Shown one piece after another: positions 1-9,647 of a stretch of 64,000 bases of DNA (positions within the stretch are counted from its first letter, which is position 1; each line of letters starts with the position of its first letter). The notes under the pieces are model-generated. The model was not told the origin of the DNA, ran no database searches, and saw only the letters and a program-made list of their open reading frames with translations. This DNA comes from Knoellia sp. S7-12 (lineage in GTDB: Bacteria; Actinomycetota; Actinomycetes; Actinomycetales; Dermatophilaceae): the NCBI RefSeq assembly GCF_040518285.1, contig NZ_CP155449.1:1-64000 (forward strand), given 5' to 3'. The position numbers and the translations under genes were made by a program.

Positions 1-1518
1 ATGGACCAGATCTGGCGCACCACTCTGGACGCGCTTGACTCCGACGGCATCCCCGTCCAACAGCGCGCCTTCCTCTCCCTGGCCAAGCTCGTGGGGCTGC
101 TCGATGAGACGGCCCTCATCGCAGTTCCGAACGACTTCACCAAGGACATCGTCGAGACCCGTCTGCGTGATCGCGTCACCGAGACCTTGAGCAGCCAGCT
201 CGGTCACGATGTGCGCCTGGCCGTCACGGTCGACCAGTCGCTGGCCGATGTCCCCGCCACGGTCCCACCCGACACCGCTGCCGCCACTGCCACCACGATC
301 GCCACTGAGCCCGGCCCCACCGATGCCGATGGCCGTCGAGCCAAGCGCCGGGCCGAGCTCGACGGAATCGCCCTTGTCGAGGACGACGAGGATGACGACA
401 ATCCCCCGGACGCCTCGGTCGCCAGGAGGCGTTCGCCCGGAGCCCTTCGTCCCCGCCCCGGAGCCACCGTCCCGGAGCAGGTCGAGTTGACCCGCCTCAA
501 CCCGAAATACACGTTCGACACCTTCGTCATCGGTGCGAGCAACCGCTTCGCCAATGCCGCGGCCTTGGCCGTCGCCGAGACGCCGGCCAAGGCCTACAAC
601 CCGCTCTTCATCTATGGGGAGTCAGGACTGGGCAAAACTCACCTCCTGCACGCCATCGGCCACTACGCGCGCAACCTCTATCCCCACGTCAAGGTGCGCT
701 ATGTGAACTCCGAGGAGTTCACCAACGACTTCATCAACAGCATCCGCGACGACAAGGCGGCGAACTTCCAGCGCCGTTATCGCGACGTCGACGTGCTCCT
801 CATCGACGACATCCAGTTCTTGCAGGGCAAGGTTCAGACGCAGGAAGAGTTCTTCCACACGTTCAACACCCTCCACAACGCCAACAAGCAGGTCGTCATC
901 ACGAGTGACCTCCCGCCCAAGCTGCTCAGTGGCTTCGAGGAGCGGATGCGCAGTCGGTTCGAGTGGGGTCTCATGACCGACGTGCAGCCCCCTGACCTCG
1001 AGACCCGGATCGCGATCCTGCGCAAGAAGGCCGCCCAGGAGAAGCTCAGCGTCCCCGACGACGTGCTCGAGTTCATCGCCTCACGCATCAGCACCAACAT
1101 CCGTGAGCTCGAAGGCGCCCTCATCCGCGTCACGGCGTTCGCCAGCCTCAACCGGCAGCCGGTCGACATGTCACTCGCCGAGATCGTGCTCAAGGACCTC
1201 ATCCCGCACGACTCCGCGAACCAGATCACGAGCGCGACGATCATGGCGCAGACCGCGGCCTACTTCGGGCTCACCCTCGAGGACCTCAAGGGGCAGTCGC
1301 GCTCCCGGGTCCTCGTGACGGCCCGTCAGATCGCGATGTATCTGTGCCGTGAGCTCACTGACCTCTCCCTGCCCAAGATCGGGCAGCAGTTCGGCGGCCG
1401 TGACCACACCACGGTCATGCACGCCGACAAGAAGATCCGTCAGCTGATGGCCGAGCGACGTGCGATCTACAACCAGGTGACCGAGCTGACGAACCGGATC
1501 AAACAACAAACTCGTTGA
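1..1518 (+). CDS. dnaA: Chromosomal replication initiator DnaA
   Basis: This 505-residue protein is the initiator that binds DnaA boxes and melts the origin. The ATG is the first base of the window. After an N-terminal helicase-loading domain there is an acidic, low-conservation linker (about residues 90-160). The AAA+ core follows, with Walker A GESGLGKT near residue 207 and Walker [10 protein letters not shown] near 265. The C-terminal DNA-binding signature [15 protein letters not shown] sits near residues 465-479. Full length for the family. The DnaA-box-rich origin starts just after its stop codon, so autoregulation is likely. It contains no copy of the GTATGCCG octamer that is frequent elsewhere in the window. 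Confidence 0.99.
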   Translation: MDQIWRTTLDALDSDGIPVQQRAFLSLAKLVGLLDETALIAVPNDFTKDIVETRLRDRVTETLSSQLGHDVRLAVTVDQSLADVPATVPPDTAAATATTIATEPGPTDADGRRAKRRAELDGIALVEDDEDDDNPPDASVARRRSPGALRPRPGATVPEQVELTRLNPKYTFDTFVIGASNRFANAAALAVAETPAKAYNPLFIYGESGLGKTHLLHAIGHYARNLYPHVKVRYVNSEEFTNDFINSIRDDKAANFQRRYRDVDVLLIDDIQFLQGKVQTQEEFFHTFNTLHNANKQVVITSDLPPKLLSGFEERMRSRFEWGLMTDVQPPDLETRIAILRKKAAQEKLSVPDDVLEFIASRISTNIRELEGALIRVTAFASLNRQPVDMSLAEIVLKDLIPHDSANQITSATIMAQTAAYFGLTLEDLKGQSRSRVLVTARQIAMYLCRELTDLSLPKIGQQFGGRDHTTVMHADKKIRQLMAERRAIYNQVTELTNRIKQQTR

Positions 1519-2153
1519 CGTCCGCTCTCCACAGCATGTGCTGGCGCCACAGTTATCCACAGGTTGATCCACACCTGTGGGCACCCCGTCACCCTTTCGT
1601 CACCTTGTCGGGCCCTGGGGCCCGGACCGGGCGCCGTCCACGGTATGTGGAGAACTCTGTGGACAACTCCGCCTGTGGACAACCTGGGGATCCGACTGAA
1701 TCGGCCTCTGTCCCCAATCCCTGTGGACAACTGTGGATAACCGTGGACAAGGGCTCTGCCGGGGTGGACAACGGGTGTCGTCGCCGTGGACGTGGCCACA
1801 CACGGATGTGGCCGTCAACAGGCCAAGGCCACCCGTCCACACTCCGTCCACATTTCATCCACGGGCTCGAGGAGTGCGCTGACCTGCACAGACGTCGTGT
1901 TGTCCACAGGATCCACACCTCCTACAACTCTGACGAGATCCCTCTATCAATTGTTCTGCCCCGATGACCTGCCTGTGGAACCCCGACCCTGACCCTTGGA
2001 AACATCTGAGCCGAATGACAACTTCGACTCAGGTGTCCCCGCCCACGTCCGTGCACTAATGTCATCTCTCCCGCATGCCTGCGCCTCATTGCGCCTGCGG
2101 TCTCGCACTTTGTTCTGCCAGTTCCACCCCACACACAGTTAGGTCGGTATGCC
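1519..2153. other. oriC: Chromosomal replication origin oriC
   Basis: This 635-bp gene-free stretch between dnaA and dnaN is dense in DnaA boxes. Perfect consensus sites are TTATCCACA at 1553-1561 and TGTGGATAA at 1732-1740. TGTGGACAA, the common actinobacterial variant, lies at 1658-1666, 1674-1682 and 1722-1730, with its reverse form at 1900-1908. One-mismatch sites include 1742-1750, 1763-1771 and 1909-1917. Boxes occur on both strands. The relatively AT-richer stretch at about 1917-2130 before dnaN is a candidate unwinding region and must also carry the dnaN promoter. A GTATGCCG octamer (2147-2154) overlaps the dnaN start codon. Confidence 0.95.
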
Positions 2154-3287
2154 GTGAAGTTCCGCGTCGAGCGTGAAGTCCTGGCCGAGGCGGTCACCTG
2201 GGTCGCCCGCGGACTTCCTGCGCGCCCCCCTGTGCCTGTCCTCGCCGGCATCCTCATCGAGGCCAACGACGAGGGCACCGTGACCCTGTCGGCCTTCGAC
2301 TACGAGGTGTCCGCACGGCTCACCGTTCCGGCTGAGGTGAGCGAGTCGGGGACCGTGCTCGTGCTCGGACGCCTGCTCGCCGACATCTCACGCAACCTGC
2401 CCAACAAGCCGGTCGATGTGGAGGTGATCGGCTCCAAGGTTCAGGTCGTGTGTGGTTCGAGCCGCTTCAGCCTGCTGCAGATGCCGTCGGACGACTACCC
2501 GACGTTGCCCTCCTCACCCGAGCCGAGCGGCTCGATCGACGGGCAGCTCTTCACCCAGGCCGTCAGCCAGGTCTCGATCGCTGCCGACCGCGGCGACACT
2601 CTGCCGATCCTCACCGGCGTCCGCGTCGAGATCGAGGGCGACAAGATGACGCTCCTCGCGACCGACCGCTACCGGCTGGCCATGCGTGAGCTCACATGGA
2701 ACCCCACCGACAGCGCCGCCAGCCACATCGTCCTCGTCCCGGCCCGCACCCTGGCCGACACGGCCCGCTCCCTCGGCGCCTCCGGTTCGATCGACGTGGC
2801 CCTGGGTTCCGCTGCCGGTGGCGACGGACTCGTCGGCTTCGAGGCCGGTTCGCGTCGCACGACCACGCGGCTGCTCGATGGTGAGTACCCCAAGGTGAGT
2901 TCGATCTTCCCGACGACCTCCGACACCGAGTCGGTCATCAACACGGCCGAGCTCGTCGAGGCCGTCAAGCGCGTCGCCCTCGTGGCCGAGCGCAACACCC
3001 CCGTCCGTCTGCGCTTCACCGAGGGCCAGGTCGCGATCGAGGCCGGCACCGGTGAGGACGCCCAGGCGAGTGAGGCCGTCGAGGCCACGCTCACCGGTCC
3101 TGATGTCGAGGTCGCGTTCAACCCCGGCTTCCTCCTCGACGGCCTCGGCGCCGTCGGCACAGAGTTCAGTCGGCTCTCATTCACTCAGCCGTCACGCCCG
3201 GCCGTCCTCAGCGGTCAGGCCGAGGCCGACGGCGAGCCTGACACCAGCTATCGCTACGTCATCATGCCGGTGCGTTTCGCGAGCTGA
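2154..3287 (+). CDS. dnaN: DNA polymerase III beta subunit (sliding clamp)
   Basis: This 377-residue protein forms the ring-shaped processivity clamp that tethers polymerase III to DNA. The GTG at 2154 begins MKFRVEREVLAEAV, matching the usual N-terminus, and the protein ends with the clamp-typical YRYVIMPVRFAS. The length fits three consecutive clamp folds of about 120 residues each. It follows oriC, as is standard in bacteria. A GTATGCCG octamer overlaps the start codon, and an inverted pair of the same octamer follows the stop codon. Confidence 0.98.
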   Translation: MKFRVEREVLAEAVTWVARGLPARPPVPVLAGILIEANDEGTVTLSAFDYEVSARLTVPAEVSESGTVLVLGRLLADISRNLPNKPVDVEVIGSKVQVVCGSSRFSLLQMPSDDYPTLPSSPEPSGSIDGQLFTQAVSQVSIAADRGDTLPILTGVRVEIEGDKMTLLATDRYRLAMRELTWNPTDSAASHIVLVPARTLADTARSLGASGSIDVALGSAAGGDGLVGFEAGSRRTTTRLLDGEYPKVSSIFPTTSDTESVINTAELVEAVKRVALVAERNTPVRLRFTEGQVAIEAGTGEDAQASEAVEATLTGPDVEVAFNPGFLLDGLGAVGTEFSRLSFTQPSRPAVLSGQAEADGEPDTSYRYVIMPVRFAS

Positions 3288-3326
3288 CCGGCGTAGCCTG
3301 ACGGAAATCGGTCAGGGACTGGCAGG

Positions 3327-3362
3327 GGTATGCCGCCCACTTGGGTGAGCACACGGCATACC
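3327..3362. terminator. Inverted repeat downstream of dnaN
   Basis: The arms GGTATGCCG (3327-3335) and CGGCATACC (3354-3362) are perfect 9-bp complements around an 18-nt loop, between dnaN and gnd. No T-run follows, as is usual for high-GC actinobacterial hairpins. It may attenuate transcription between the two genes. Each arm is a full copy of the window-wide octamer. Confidence 0.5.
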
Positions 3363-3417
3363 TTCGAATGTGCAGAACTTTCAAGACGAGCACGTCGCTC
3401 ATGTGAAGGGATAGTCA

Positions 3418-4545
3418 ATGCAACTGGGACTCATCGGGCTCGGCAAGATGGGCGGCAACATGCGCGAGCGCATCCGCCGCGCCGGCCACGAAGTCGTGGG
3501 CTATGACCGCAATCCTGAGGTGTCGGACGTCAAGACCCTCGCGGCCCTCGTCAAGAAGCTCGACGCACCCCGCGTTGTCTGGGTGATGGTGCCGCACGGC
3601 GACCCGACCCGCGAGACCGTTGCCAAGCTCGGCGAGCTGCTCGACAAGGGCGACCTCGTCATCGACGGTGGCAACAGCCGCTTCACCGACGACATCGAGA
3701 ACGAGAAGGCGCTCAAGGCCAAGGGCATCGGCTACCTCGATTGTGGTGTCTCCGGCGGCATCTGGGGCCTCGACAACGGCTATGGCCTCATGGTCGGCGG
3801 CACGAAGGCAAACGTCAACAAGGCCATGCCGATCTTCGACGCGCTGCGTCCCGAGGGTCCGCGCGATGAGGGCTTCGTCCACGCCGGCGACATCGGTGCA
3901 GGTCACTACGTGAAGATGGTCCACAACGGCATCGAGTACGGCCTGATGCACGCCTACGCCGAGGGCTACGAGCTCCTCGCGAAGAAGGACATCGTCAAGG
4001 ACGTCCCCGGGTCGTTCAAGGCATGGAGCCGTGGCACCGTCGTCCGATCCTGGCTGCTCGACCTCATGGTCAAGGCGCTCGAGGAGAACCCCGACCTCGA
4101 GGACGTCTCCGACTACACCGCCGACTCCGGCGAGGGTCGCTGGACCGTCGAGGAGGGCATCGCCAACGCTGTGCCCATGCCGGTCATCTCGGCCTCGCTG
4201 TTCGCACGGTTCGCTTCGCGCCAGGACCAGTCGCCGACGATGCAGGCCGTCGCGGCGCTGCGTGGTGAGTTCGGTGGACACCAGGTGATGACGATTGCTG
4301 AGGGCGACACGCTCCGCTCCGAGGCCGCCGCGGGCCCGAAGTCCACGGCCACCGTCAAGGCCAAGGCCGCCACCAAGGAGAAGCCGACCAAGAGCGCACC
4401 CAAGGCGGCCGCCAAGGGTCGCAAGGCTGCGGCTGCTGGTCCCTCGTCCGGTGCCGGATCCACCGGTGCCTCCGCTCCGACGTCCGGGACGGGCTCAACA
4501 CGCTCGACGGGCTCGACGCGGAAGCGCACCGCCAAGAAGGCCTGA
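3418..4545 (+). CDS. gnd: 6-phosphogluconate dehydrogenase (decarboxylating)
   Basis: This 375-residue enzyme oxidatively decarboxylates 6-phosphogluconate to ribulose 5-phosphate in the pentose phosphate pathway. The N-terminal nucleotide-binding motif [12 protein letters not shown], the substrate loop [20 protein letters not shown] and [18 protein letters not shown] are clear. The catalytic part covers about 300 residues, which matches the short (YqeC-like) subclass rather than the 470-residue form. The last 75 residues are a low-complexity Lys/Ala/Ser/Thr tail of unknown role. The gene sits between dnaN and recF, a common arrangement in Micrococcales, and recF starts 11 bp after its stop codon, so the two are probably co-transcribed. 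Confidence 0.95.
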   Translation: MQLGLIGLGKMGGNMRERIRRAGHEVVGYDRNPEVSDVKTLAALVKKLDAPRVVWVMVPHGDPTRETVAKLGELLDKGDLVIDGGNSRFTDDIENEKALKAKGIGYLDCGVSGGIWGLDNGYGLMVGGTKANVNKAMPIFDALRPEGPRDEGFVHAGDIGAGHYVKMVHNGIEYGLMHAYAEGYELLAKKDIVKDVPGSFKAWSRGTVVRSWLLDLMVKALEENPDLEDVSDYTADSGEGRWTVEEGIANAVPMPVISASLFARFASRQDQSPTMQAVAALRGEFGGHQVMTIAEGDTLRSEAAAGPKSTATVKAKAATKEKPTKSAPKAAAKGRKAAAAGPSSGAGSTGASAPTSGTGSTRSTGSTRKRTAKKA

Positions 4546-4555
4546 GCGAGAAGGG

Positions 4556-5752
4556 GTGTACGTCCGGCACCTCACCGTCGGCGACTTCCGGAGCTATCCG
4601 AGCGCCGAGCTCCCGCTCGAGCCTGGGATCACGACGTTCGTCGGGCTCAACGGACAGGGCAAGACCAACCTCGTCGAGGCCATCGGCTATCTGGCGTCGC
4701 TGTCGAGTCACCGGGTCGCCAATGATGCGCCGCTCGTGCGGTTCGGTGCGAAGCAGGCCATCATCCGCGGCGCCGTCGTTCGTGACGGTCGCGAGACGAT
4801 GGTCGAGCTCGAGATCACGCCGGGCCGGGCCAACCGCGCGCGCCTCAACAAGTCGCCCCTGACTCGTCCGCGCGACGTCCTGGGTCAGGTGCGGACGGTC
4901 CTCTTCGCCCCCGAGGACCTGTCGCTGGTCAAGGGTGACCCGTCCGAGCGCCGCCGCTTCCTCGATGACCTGCTCGTCGCGCGCCAGCCACGGTGGGCCG
5001 GTGCCCGCGGCGACTACGACCGGATCCTCAAGCAGCGCAATGCTCTGCTGAAGTCGGCGGCCCCTGTTCTGCGTGGCCGCGGCAAGAACAGGCGACCGGT
5101 CGAGGGTGTCGACGTGGTTTCTGAGAGGGAGGCCGCGCTCCACACCCTCGACGTGTGGAACGCCCAGCTCGCCCAGGTGGCGGCTCCCCTGCTCTATGCC
5201 CGGCTGCGTCTGCTCCGTGATCTGGCGCCGCTGCTCGGCAAGGCCTACGACGAGGTCAGTGCCGGGCAGTCCGACGCGAAGGTCAGCTACAAGGCGTCGT
5301 TGCGTGAAGATTTTGCGGCGCGGATCGCTGACGGTGAGGTGCCCGAGCTCGAGGAGCTCCACGCCGAGTTGCTCGCGTCCTTCGCCGAGGTGCGCGGCCA
5401 GGAGATCGAGCGCGGCGTGACGCTGGTCGGGCCGCACCGCGACGACGTGGTCCTCACCCTCGGAGAGCTGCCGGCCAAGGGCTATGCCAGCCACGGCGAG
5501 AGCTGGTCGTTCGCGCTGGGACTCAAGCTCGCGGCATACCACCTGCTTCGTCACGATCTCGGAGACGACCCGGTCCTCATCCTCGACGACGTCTTTGCCG
5601 AGCTCGATTCCGGGCGGCGCCAGCGGCTCGCCGCGATGGTCGCCGACTGCGAGCAGGTGCTCATCACCGCCGCCGTCGAGGAGGACGTTCCTTCAGAACT
5701 ACGCGGACGCACGTATGCCGTGTCGCTGGGTGAGGTGACCGCGCGTGAGTGA
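4556..5752 (+). CDS. recF: DNA replication and repair protein RecF
   Basis: This 398-residue SMC-like ATPase helps load RecA at single-strand gaps during repair. The GTG start at 4556 gives [14 protein letters not shown], the family N-terminus; the open frame further upstream overlaps gnd and is not family-like. Walker [10 protein letters not shown] is at residues 30-38, and the C-terminal Walker B region [15 protein letters not shown] is near 345-359. The stop overlaps the downstream DUF721 gene by 8 bp, indicating translational coupling. Two copies of GTATGCCG, one on each strand, lie in its 3' part. Confidence 0.97.
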   Translation: MYVRHLTVGDFRSYPSAELPLEPGITTFVGLNGQGKTNLVEAIGYLASLSSHRVANDAPLVRFGAKQAIIRGAVVRDGRETMVELEITPGRANRARLNKSPLTRPRDVLGQVRTVLFAPEDLSLVKGDPSERRRFLDDLLVARQPRWAGARGDYDRILKQRNALLKSAAPVLRGRGKNRRPVEGVDVVSEREAALHTLDVWNAQLAQVAAPLLYARLRLLRDLAPLLGKAYDEVSAGQSDAKVSYKASLREDFAARIADGEVPELEELHAELLASFAEVRGQEIERGVTLVGPHRDDVVLTLGELPAKGYASHGESWSFALGLKLAAYHLLRHDLGDDPVLILDDVFAELDSGRRQRLAAMVADCEQVLITAAVEEDVPSELRGRTYAVSLGEVTARE

Positions 5753-6329
5753 GGTGCCCCCGCAGTTGCCTGCCTCGGACGACGACGCGAAAGACGTTGC
5801 AGCGCAGGACGATCCGGACGCGAGCCCTGGACCGGATGACGCACTGAGCGCGCCCGCCGATGCGTTGTCGCGGGCCCGTGCGGCCGCTCGCTCAAGAGGG
5901 CTGCGTCCCGGAGTGAAGCCCAAGCGTCGCTTCAAGGACGTGCCCGATGGGATCGGTGGTCGCAAGAGTGGGCGTGACCCCATGCTCCTAGGCGACGAGC
6001 TCGATGCCTTCGTGAGCGAGCGCGGATGGAAGGTCGACGTCGCTGTCGGCGCTGTCATCGGTCGCTGGTCCACGATCGTCGGCGAGGAGGTCGCACAGCA
6101 CTGCCACCCCGTCGAGTTCGTCGACTCGGTGCTCACCGTGCGGGCCGACTCGACGGCCTGGGCGACGAATCTGCGGCTCATGTCGACGACGCTCATGGGC
6201 AGCCTGGCGCGCGAGGTCGGCGAAGGAACAGTGACCCAGATCAAAGTCGTCGGGCCGAGCGCTCCGTCGTGGTCCAAGGGGATGCGTCGCGTCCAGGACG
6301 GTCGCGGACCGCGCGACACCTACGGCTGA
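5745..6329 (+). CDS. dciA: DUF721 protein, DciA-type helicase loader
   Basis: This 194-residue protein belongs to the DUF721/DciA family, known to assist replicative helicase DnaB in bacteria lacking DnaC/DnaI. The GTG at 5745 lies inside the recF 3' end. The first 80 residues are acidic and disordered-looking. The DUF721 fold follows, with [20 protein letters not shown], then [15 protein letters not shown] and a C-terminal [13 protein letters not shown]. The homologue is usually followed closely by gyrB in actinobacteria; here gyrB is 19 kb away. Confidence 0.9.
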   Translation: MSEVPPQLPASDDDAKDVAAQDDPDASPGPDDALSAPADALSRARAAARSRGLRPGVKPKRRFKDVPDGIGGRKSGRDPMLLGDELDAFVSERGWKVDVAVGAVIGRWSTIVGEEVAQHCHPVEFVDSVLTVRADSTAWATNLRLMSTTLMGSLAREVGEGTVTQIKVVGPSAPSWSKGMRRVQDGRGPRDTYG

Positions 6330-6364
6330 GCGCCAGCGCGCGTCTGATCCTCGTGGTCGGACGT

Positions 6365-7897
6365 CTATTGGTAGGACACGAACGAGGGCCTCGGGTCGAC
6401 CCGCTCCATCGTCTGCTCGACGCTGAGCATGGGCAGGTCCTCGTCCTCGAAGTTCTTCCAGCCGAGCCATACACCCTCGGGCAGGCCACGGCGCAGGGCC
6501 GCCCAGGTGCCCTGCTTCGCCGGTTGCGAGCCCTGCCCGTCCGCGTGCAGCAGCCACTGGATCTCGTCGATCGAGGTGTCGAGCCGCTCGCGGTCCCGGA
6601 TCATCCTCAGGTTGAACTGGTGCAGCGTGAGCACCTTGGGTGGCAGGTCGTGGGTGCGGACGAGGGAGGCGAGCCAGGTCCCGACCTCATTGACCTCATC
6701 AATGCCCACCGATCCGATCTGCTTCAGGTGGACCTGGTCGGGGCGAAGCCGCCACTCGGGGTCGAGCGCCAGGCCCACCCACGGGCGGGTGAGGAGTTCC
6801 TCGTAGGCCTTGGCCTGGGTGAGGAAGTCCGAGCGTCCGGGCTGGAGGTCAAGGACGACATAGATGCCGGCCTTCTCGGCAGCCTCGATCCAGGGCAGCA
6901 GCGTCGCGATCCTGGTGCGGGTGGAATAGGACCCGTCCTGCTTGGACACCGACGCGACGGTGGCGATGAGCTCGAACGCGGGGATGACGTGCGTGTCCGT
7001 CAGCGCGGCATACTCCTGCGCCAGCGTCTGTGCGCGGTCGACCGCCTCCGAAGCCGACTGCTCCCCGAGCATGCCGAGGGACGCGGTCAGCGGATGGCCA
7101 TAGAGCGCGATCATCATCCGGTCCGGGAAGGGGAGGTGTCCACCGCCGGGCAGCTCGGGAGCCAGGGTCGTGGTGCGCACCCGCTGCAGGAGCACCTCGT
7201 CGGCCCCGAACCCGGCGCCCACCGCCAGGACCGGCGCCTGCGGGAGGGCCCGCAGTGCTTCCCGGGCGACCTTCGACGTGCGGGGGTCGGGGCCGGTGAC
7301 GACCACCGGGTCGGTGCCCACTGCGTTCAGGAGGGGCTCGAGGGCCAACGGCAGGCGGGTGCCGTCGAGGATCAGGACTGTGGCGGCGGTGGCGGGTCGC
7401 TTCAGCGGGAGCCCAGGAAGATCGGGCAGGTCCTCCACGCTCGTGCCCTCCACGACCTCGCGGTCTCCGAAGGTGGTCGGGACCACCACGGTGGGTGATC
7501 CGGACCCCTTCCGTGAGCGGGCGGCATACCGCAGCACGGTGCGTGTTCCGAGCCGGTCGAGCTCGGCGGCGAGCGCGGGCCCTGCCACGAGGAGCGGAAT
7601 CCCGAGGTGGCTGGCCGCGGCCGCCCCGTCCGCGATGTCCCCGTCGTCGGGTGAGCTGACGACGATGGCGCTGGCCCGGTCCAGGAGCGCGCGGGAGGCG
7701 CTGGTGGTGACCTCATCGAGGGCGGCGCCGCCCGGGTCGACCGAGGCCGCGGCGGCTGCACGCCGGGCGCTGACCTCGCGCGGCTCGCCGTCCCCGTCAC
7801 CCTCTCGCGAGCAGGAGACGGTGGCTCCGGTGGCGACCACGACGGCGGCCGCGCCGGCAGTGCGAAGGACGATGCGGCGTGGGACAGCTGTGGTCAT
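6365..7897 (-). CDS. Tat-type lipoprotein with cell-wall-binding-repeat-like N-terminal half
   Basis: This 510-residue exported protein has an unknown role. The chosen ATG (7897) starts MTTAVPRRIVLRTAG, a twin-arginine signal, followed by a hydrophobic run and lipobox-like VSCS, so it is probably Tat-exported and lipid-anchored. Residues of roughly 50-290 contain segments of the type 'DGAAAASHLGIPLLVAG...L..LGTRTVLRY', which resemble cell wall binding repeat 2 modules. The C-terminal half (for example YVVLDLQPGRSDF and LALDPEWRL) looks like an alpha/beta barrel, but I do not recognise a catalytic family. It is divergent from the protease gene and convergent with dciA. It marks the left edge of the accessory block. 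Confidence 0.7.
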   Translation of the reverse strand: MTTAVPRRIVLRTAGAAAVVVATGATVSCSREGDGDGEPREVSARRAAAAASVDPGGAALDEVTTSASRALLDRASAIVVSSPDDGDIADGAAAASHLGIPLLVAGPALAAELDRLGTRTVLRYAARSRKGSGSPTVVVPTTFGDREVVEGTSVEDLPDLPGLPLKRPATAATVLILDGTRLPLALEPLLNAVGTDPVVVTGPDPRTSKVAREALRALPQAPVLAVGAGFGADEVLLQRVRTTTLAPELPGGGHLPFPDRMMIALYGHPLTASLGMLGEQSASEAVDRAQTLAQEYAALTDTHVIPAFELIATVASVSKQDGSYSTRTRIATLLPWIEAAEKAGIYVVLDLQPGRSDFLTQAKAYEELLTRPWVGLALDPEWRLRPDQVHLKQIGSVGIDEVNEVGTWLASLVRTHDLPPKVLTLHQFNLRMIRDRERLDTSIDEIQWLLHADGQGSQPAKQGTWAALRRGLPEGVWLGWKNFEDEDLPMLSVEQTMERVDPRPSFVSYQ

Positions 7898-8073
7898 GCA
7901 CTCAGACTCCGGTGGACACGGGCAGGGATGGCTCCACCCTGACACGGCTCAGTGGTCTCGCAGTGGGCGCGTCGAACCAGCGTGTCGCTCCGACTGGACA
8001 CTGTCGGAGCTTCGAAGCCTCTGGGCGCGGGTGTCGGGGTGCGGGTGTCGGGGGTGGGAGTGAGGATGGGGAC

Positions 8074-9534
8074 ATGACGACGCAGCCAGGTCCCTCAAAG
8101 AACACGGCCACAGCACCTGTGTGGTGCGGGATCGTGCCGCCCTACCTGCTCCGGGCGCTCGCGTCATCGGGCGACCCCCGGGTCGAGGAGCGCGCCCGCG
8201 AGACGCTGCGCATCGACCAGCTCCGCTACGAACAGCACACCCGCCAGCACTCGCTGCGCGCCAGTGGTGAGCGGGTCAGCCGCAGCGCCACCCGGGCCAC
8301 GACGGAGGCGCCCAATCGGCTGATCCACGACGCCAAGAACGGCACCACCCTCCCGGGCACCAAGGTGCGCGCCGAGGGGGAGCCGGCCACGGACGACGTC
8401 GCGGTCAACGAGGCCTACGACGGACTGGGCGCGACCTGGGAACTGTGGCACGCGGCATACGCGCGCAATTCTCTGGACGACAGGGGCCTCGGCCTCGTCG
8501 CGACCGTGCACTACAGCGCGAACTACGACAACGCGTTCTGGGACGGGTCGCAGATGGTGTTCGGCGACGGTGACGGCGAGGTCTTCCTCGGTTTCACTCG
8601 CAGCCTCGACGTCATCGGGCACGAGTTGGCGCACGGTGTCACGCAATACACCTCTGGGCTCGTCTACCAGGACCAGGCCGGCGCGCTCAACGAGCACGTC
8701 TCCGACGTCTTCGGCATCCTCGTCAAGCAGCGATTCCTCGGGCAGAGCGCAGAGCAGTCGGACTGGATCATCGGTGCCGAGCTGCTCGCACCCGGGGTCA
8801 AGGGCGTCGGGCTGCGCTCGATGAAGGCGCCGGGCACGGCCTACGACGACCCGCGTCTGGGCAAGGACCCGCAGCCGGGACACATGGACGATTTCGTCGT
8901 CACCGACGACGACAACGGCGGCGTCCACATCAACTCCGGCATCCCCAACCGCGCGTTCCACCTCGTCGCGACCGCGCTCGGCGGCAACGCGTGGGGGCGT
9001 CCCGGAGCCATCTGGTATGCCGTGATCACCGGAGACATCAGGGCGGACTGCGACTTCGCGACCTTCGCCGCGCTCACCGAAGCCGCTGCCGCGGCCGCCC
9101 ATGGCGAGGACTCACCGGAGGCCGAAGCCGTGCGGGCCGCGTGGCGTGAGGTGGGTGTCACCGATGAGGCCGAGCAGTCACCGGCTCCCTCGCCCACCCC
9201 GACACCGACCCCCGCTCCAACCCCTCCCCCCGCCCCGGCACCTGCACCAGATGAGCCCCGTCAGGTCCAGGTCCGTCGCACGGGTGGGTTTGCCGGGCTG
9301 GTCCGCGAGCGCACCGTGGTCCTCGACGAGCTTCCGGAGCCGGATGCGTCAGCGTGGCGCGGTCTCCTCGCCGGTCCCACGCCACAACTGCAGGCGTATG
9401 CCGGCGGGCAGACGCAGCCTGACCGCTTCTGTTACGGCGTGAGCTGTGAAGCGCCACCCCTGGACCTGACGATCCAGGAGCCGGCTCTGCCCGACACCGT
9501 GCGTGAGCTCTTTGATCGGACCCTCGAGGCCTGA
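8074..9534 (+). CDS. M4 (protealysin-like) metalloprotease with C-terminal emfourin-like inhibitor domain
   Basis: This 486-residue zinc metallopeptidase starts at ATG 8074. Residues 1-60 match the short protealysin-type propeptide (CGIVPPYLLRALA). The catalytic core carries HELAHGVTQY (HExxH) and, downstream, GALNEHVSDVFG with the third zinc-ligand Glu, then GVHINSGIPNRAFH with the catalytic-site His region. A Pro/Thr linker follows (about residues 370-393). The last 95 residues (RRTGGFAGLVRERTVVLDEL and the C-terminal LPDTVRELFD) resemble emfourin, the protein inhibitor usually encoded separately beside such proteases. There is no signal peptide, as in protealysins. In the divergent upstream region a 7-bp inverted repeat (7988-8009) could be an operator. 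Confidence 0.9.
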   Translation: MTTQPGPSKNTATAPVWCGIVPPYLLRALASSGDPRVEERARETLRIDQLRYEQHTRQHSLRASGERVSRSATRATTEAPNRLIHDAKNGTTLPGTKVRAEGEPATDDVAVNEAYDGLGATWELWHAAYARNSLDDRGLGLVATVHYSANYDNAFWDGSQMVFGDGDGEVFLGFTRSLDVIGHELAHGVTQYTSGLVYQDQAGALNEHVSDVFGILVKQRFLGQSAEQSDWIIGAELLAPGVKGVGLRSMKAPGTAYDDPRLGKDPQPGHMDDFVVTDDDNGGVHINSGIPNRAFHLVATALGGNAWGRPGAIWYAVITGDIRADCDFATFAALTEAAAAAAHGEDSPEAEAVRAAWREVGVTDEAEQSPAPSPTPTPTPAPTPPPAPAPAPDEPRQVQVRRTGGFAGLVRERTVVLDELPEPDASAWRGLLAGPTPQLQAYAGGQTQPDRFCYGVSCEAPPLDLTIQEPALPDTVRELFDRTLEA

Positions 9535-9647
9535 CGGGTTCAGAGCCAGCGGCCTGCGCGCGGAACCACTTGCGGGGGCCGAATCGTTCGTCCGGTGTGA
9601 GGCAGGCGCTGAACAGCTCAGCGGACCCCGTCGGGAGAGGATGAGCC

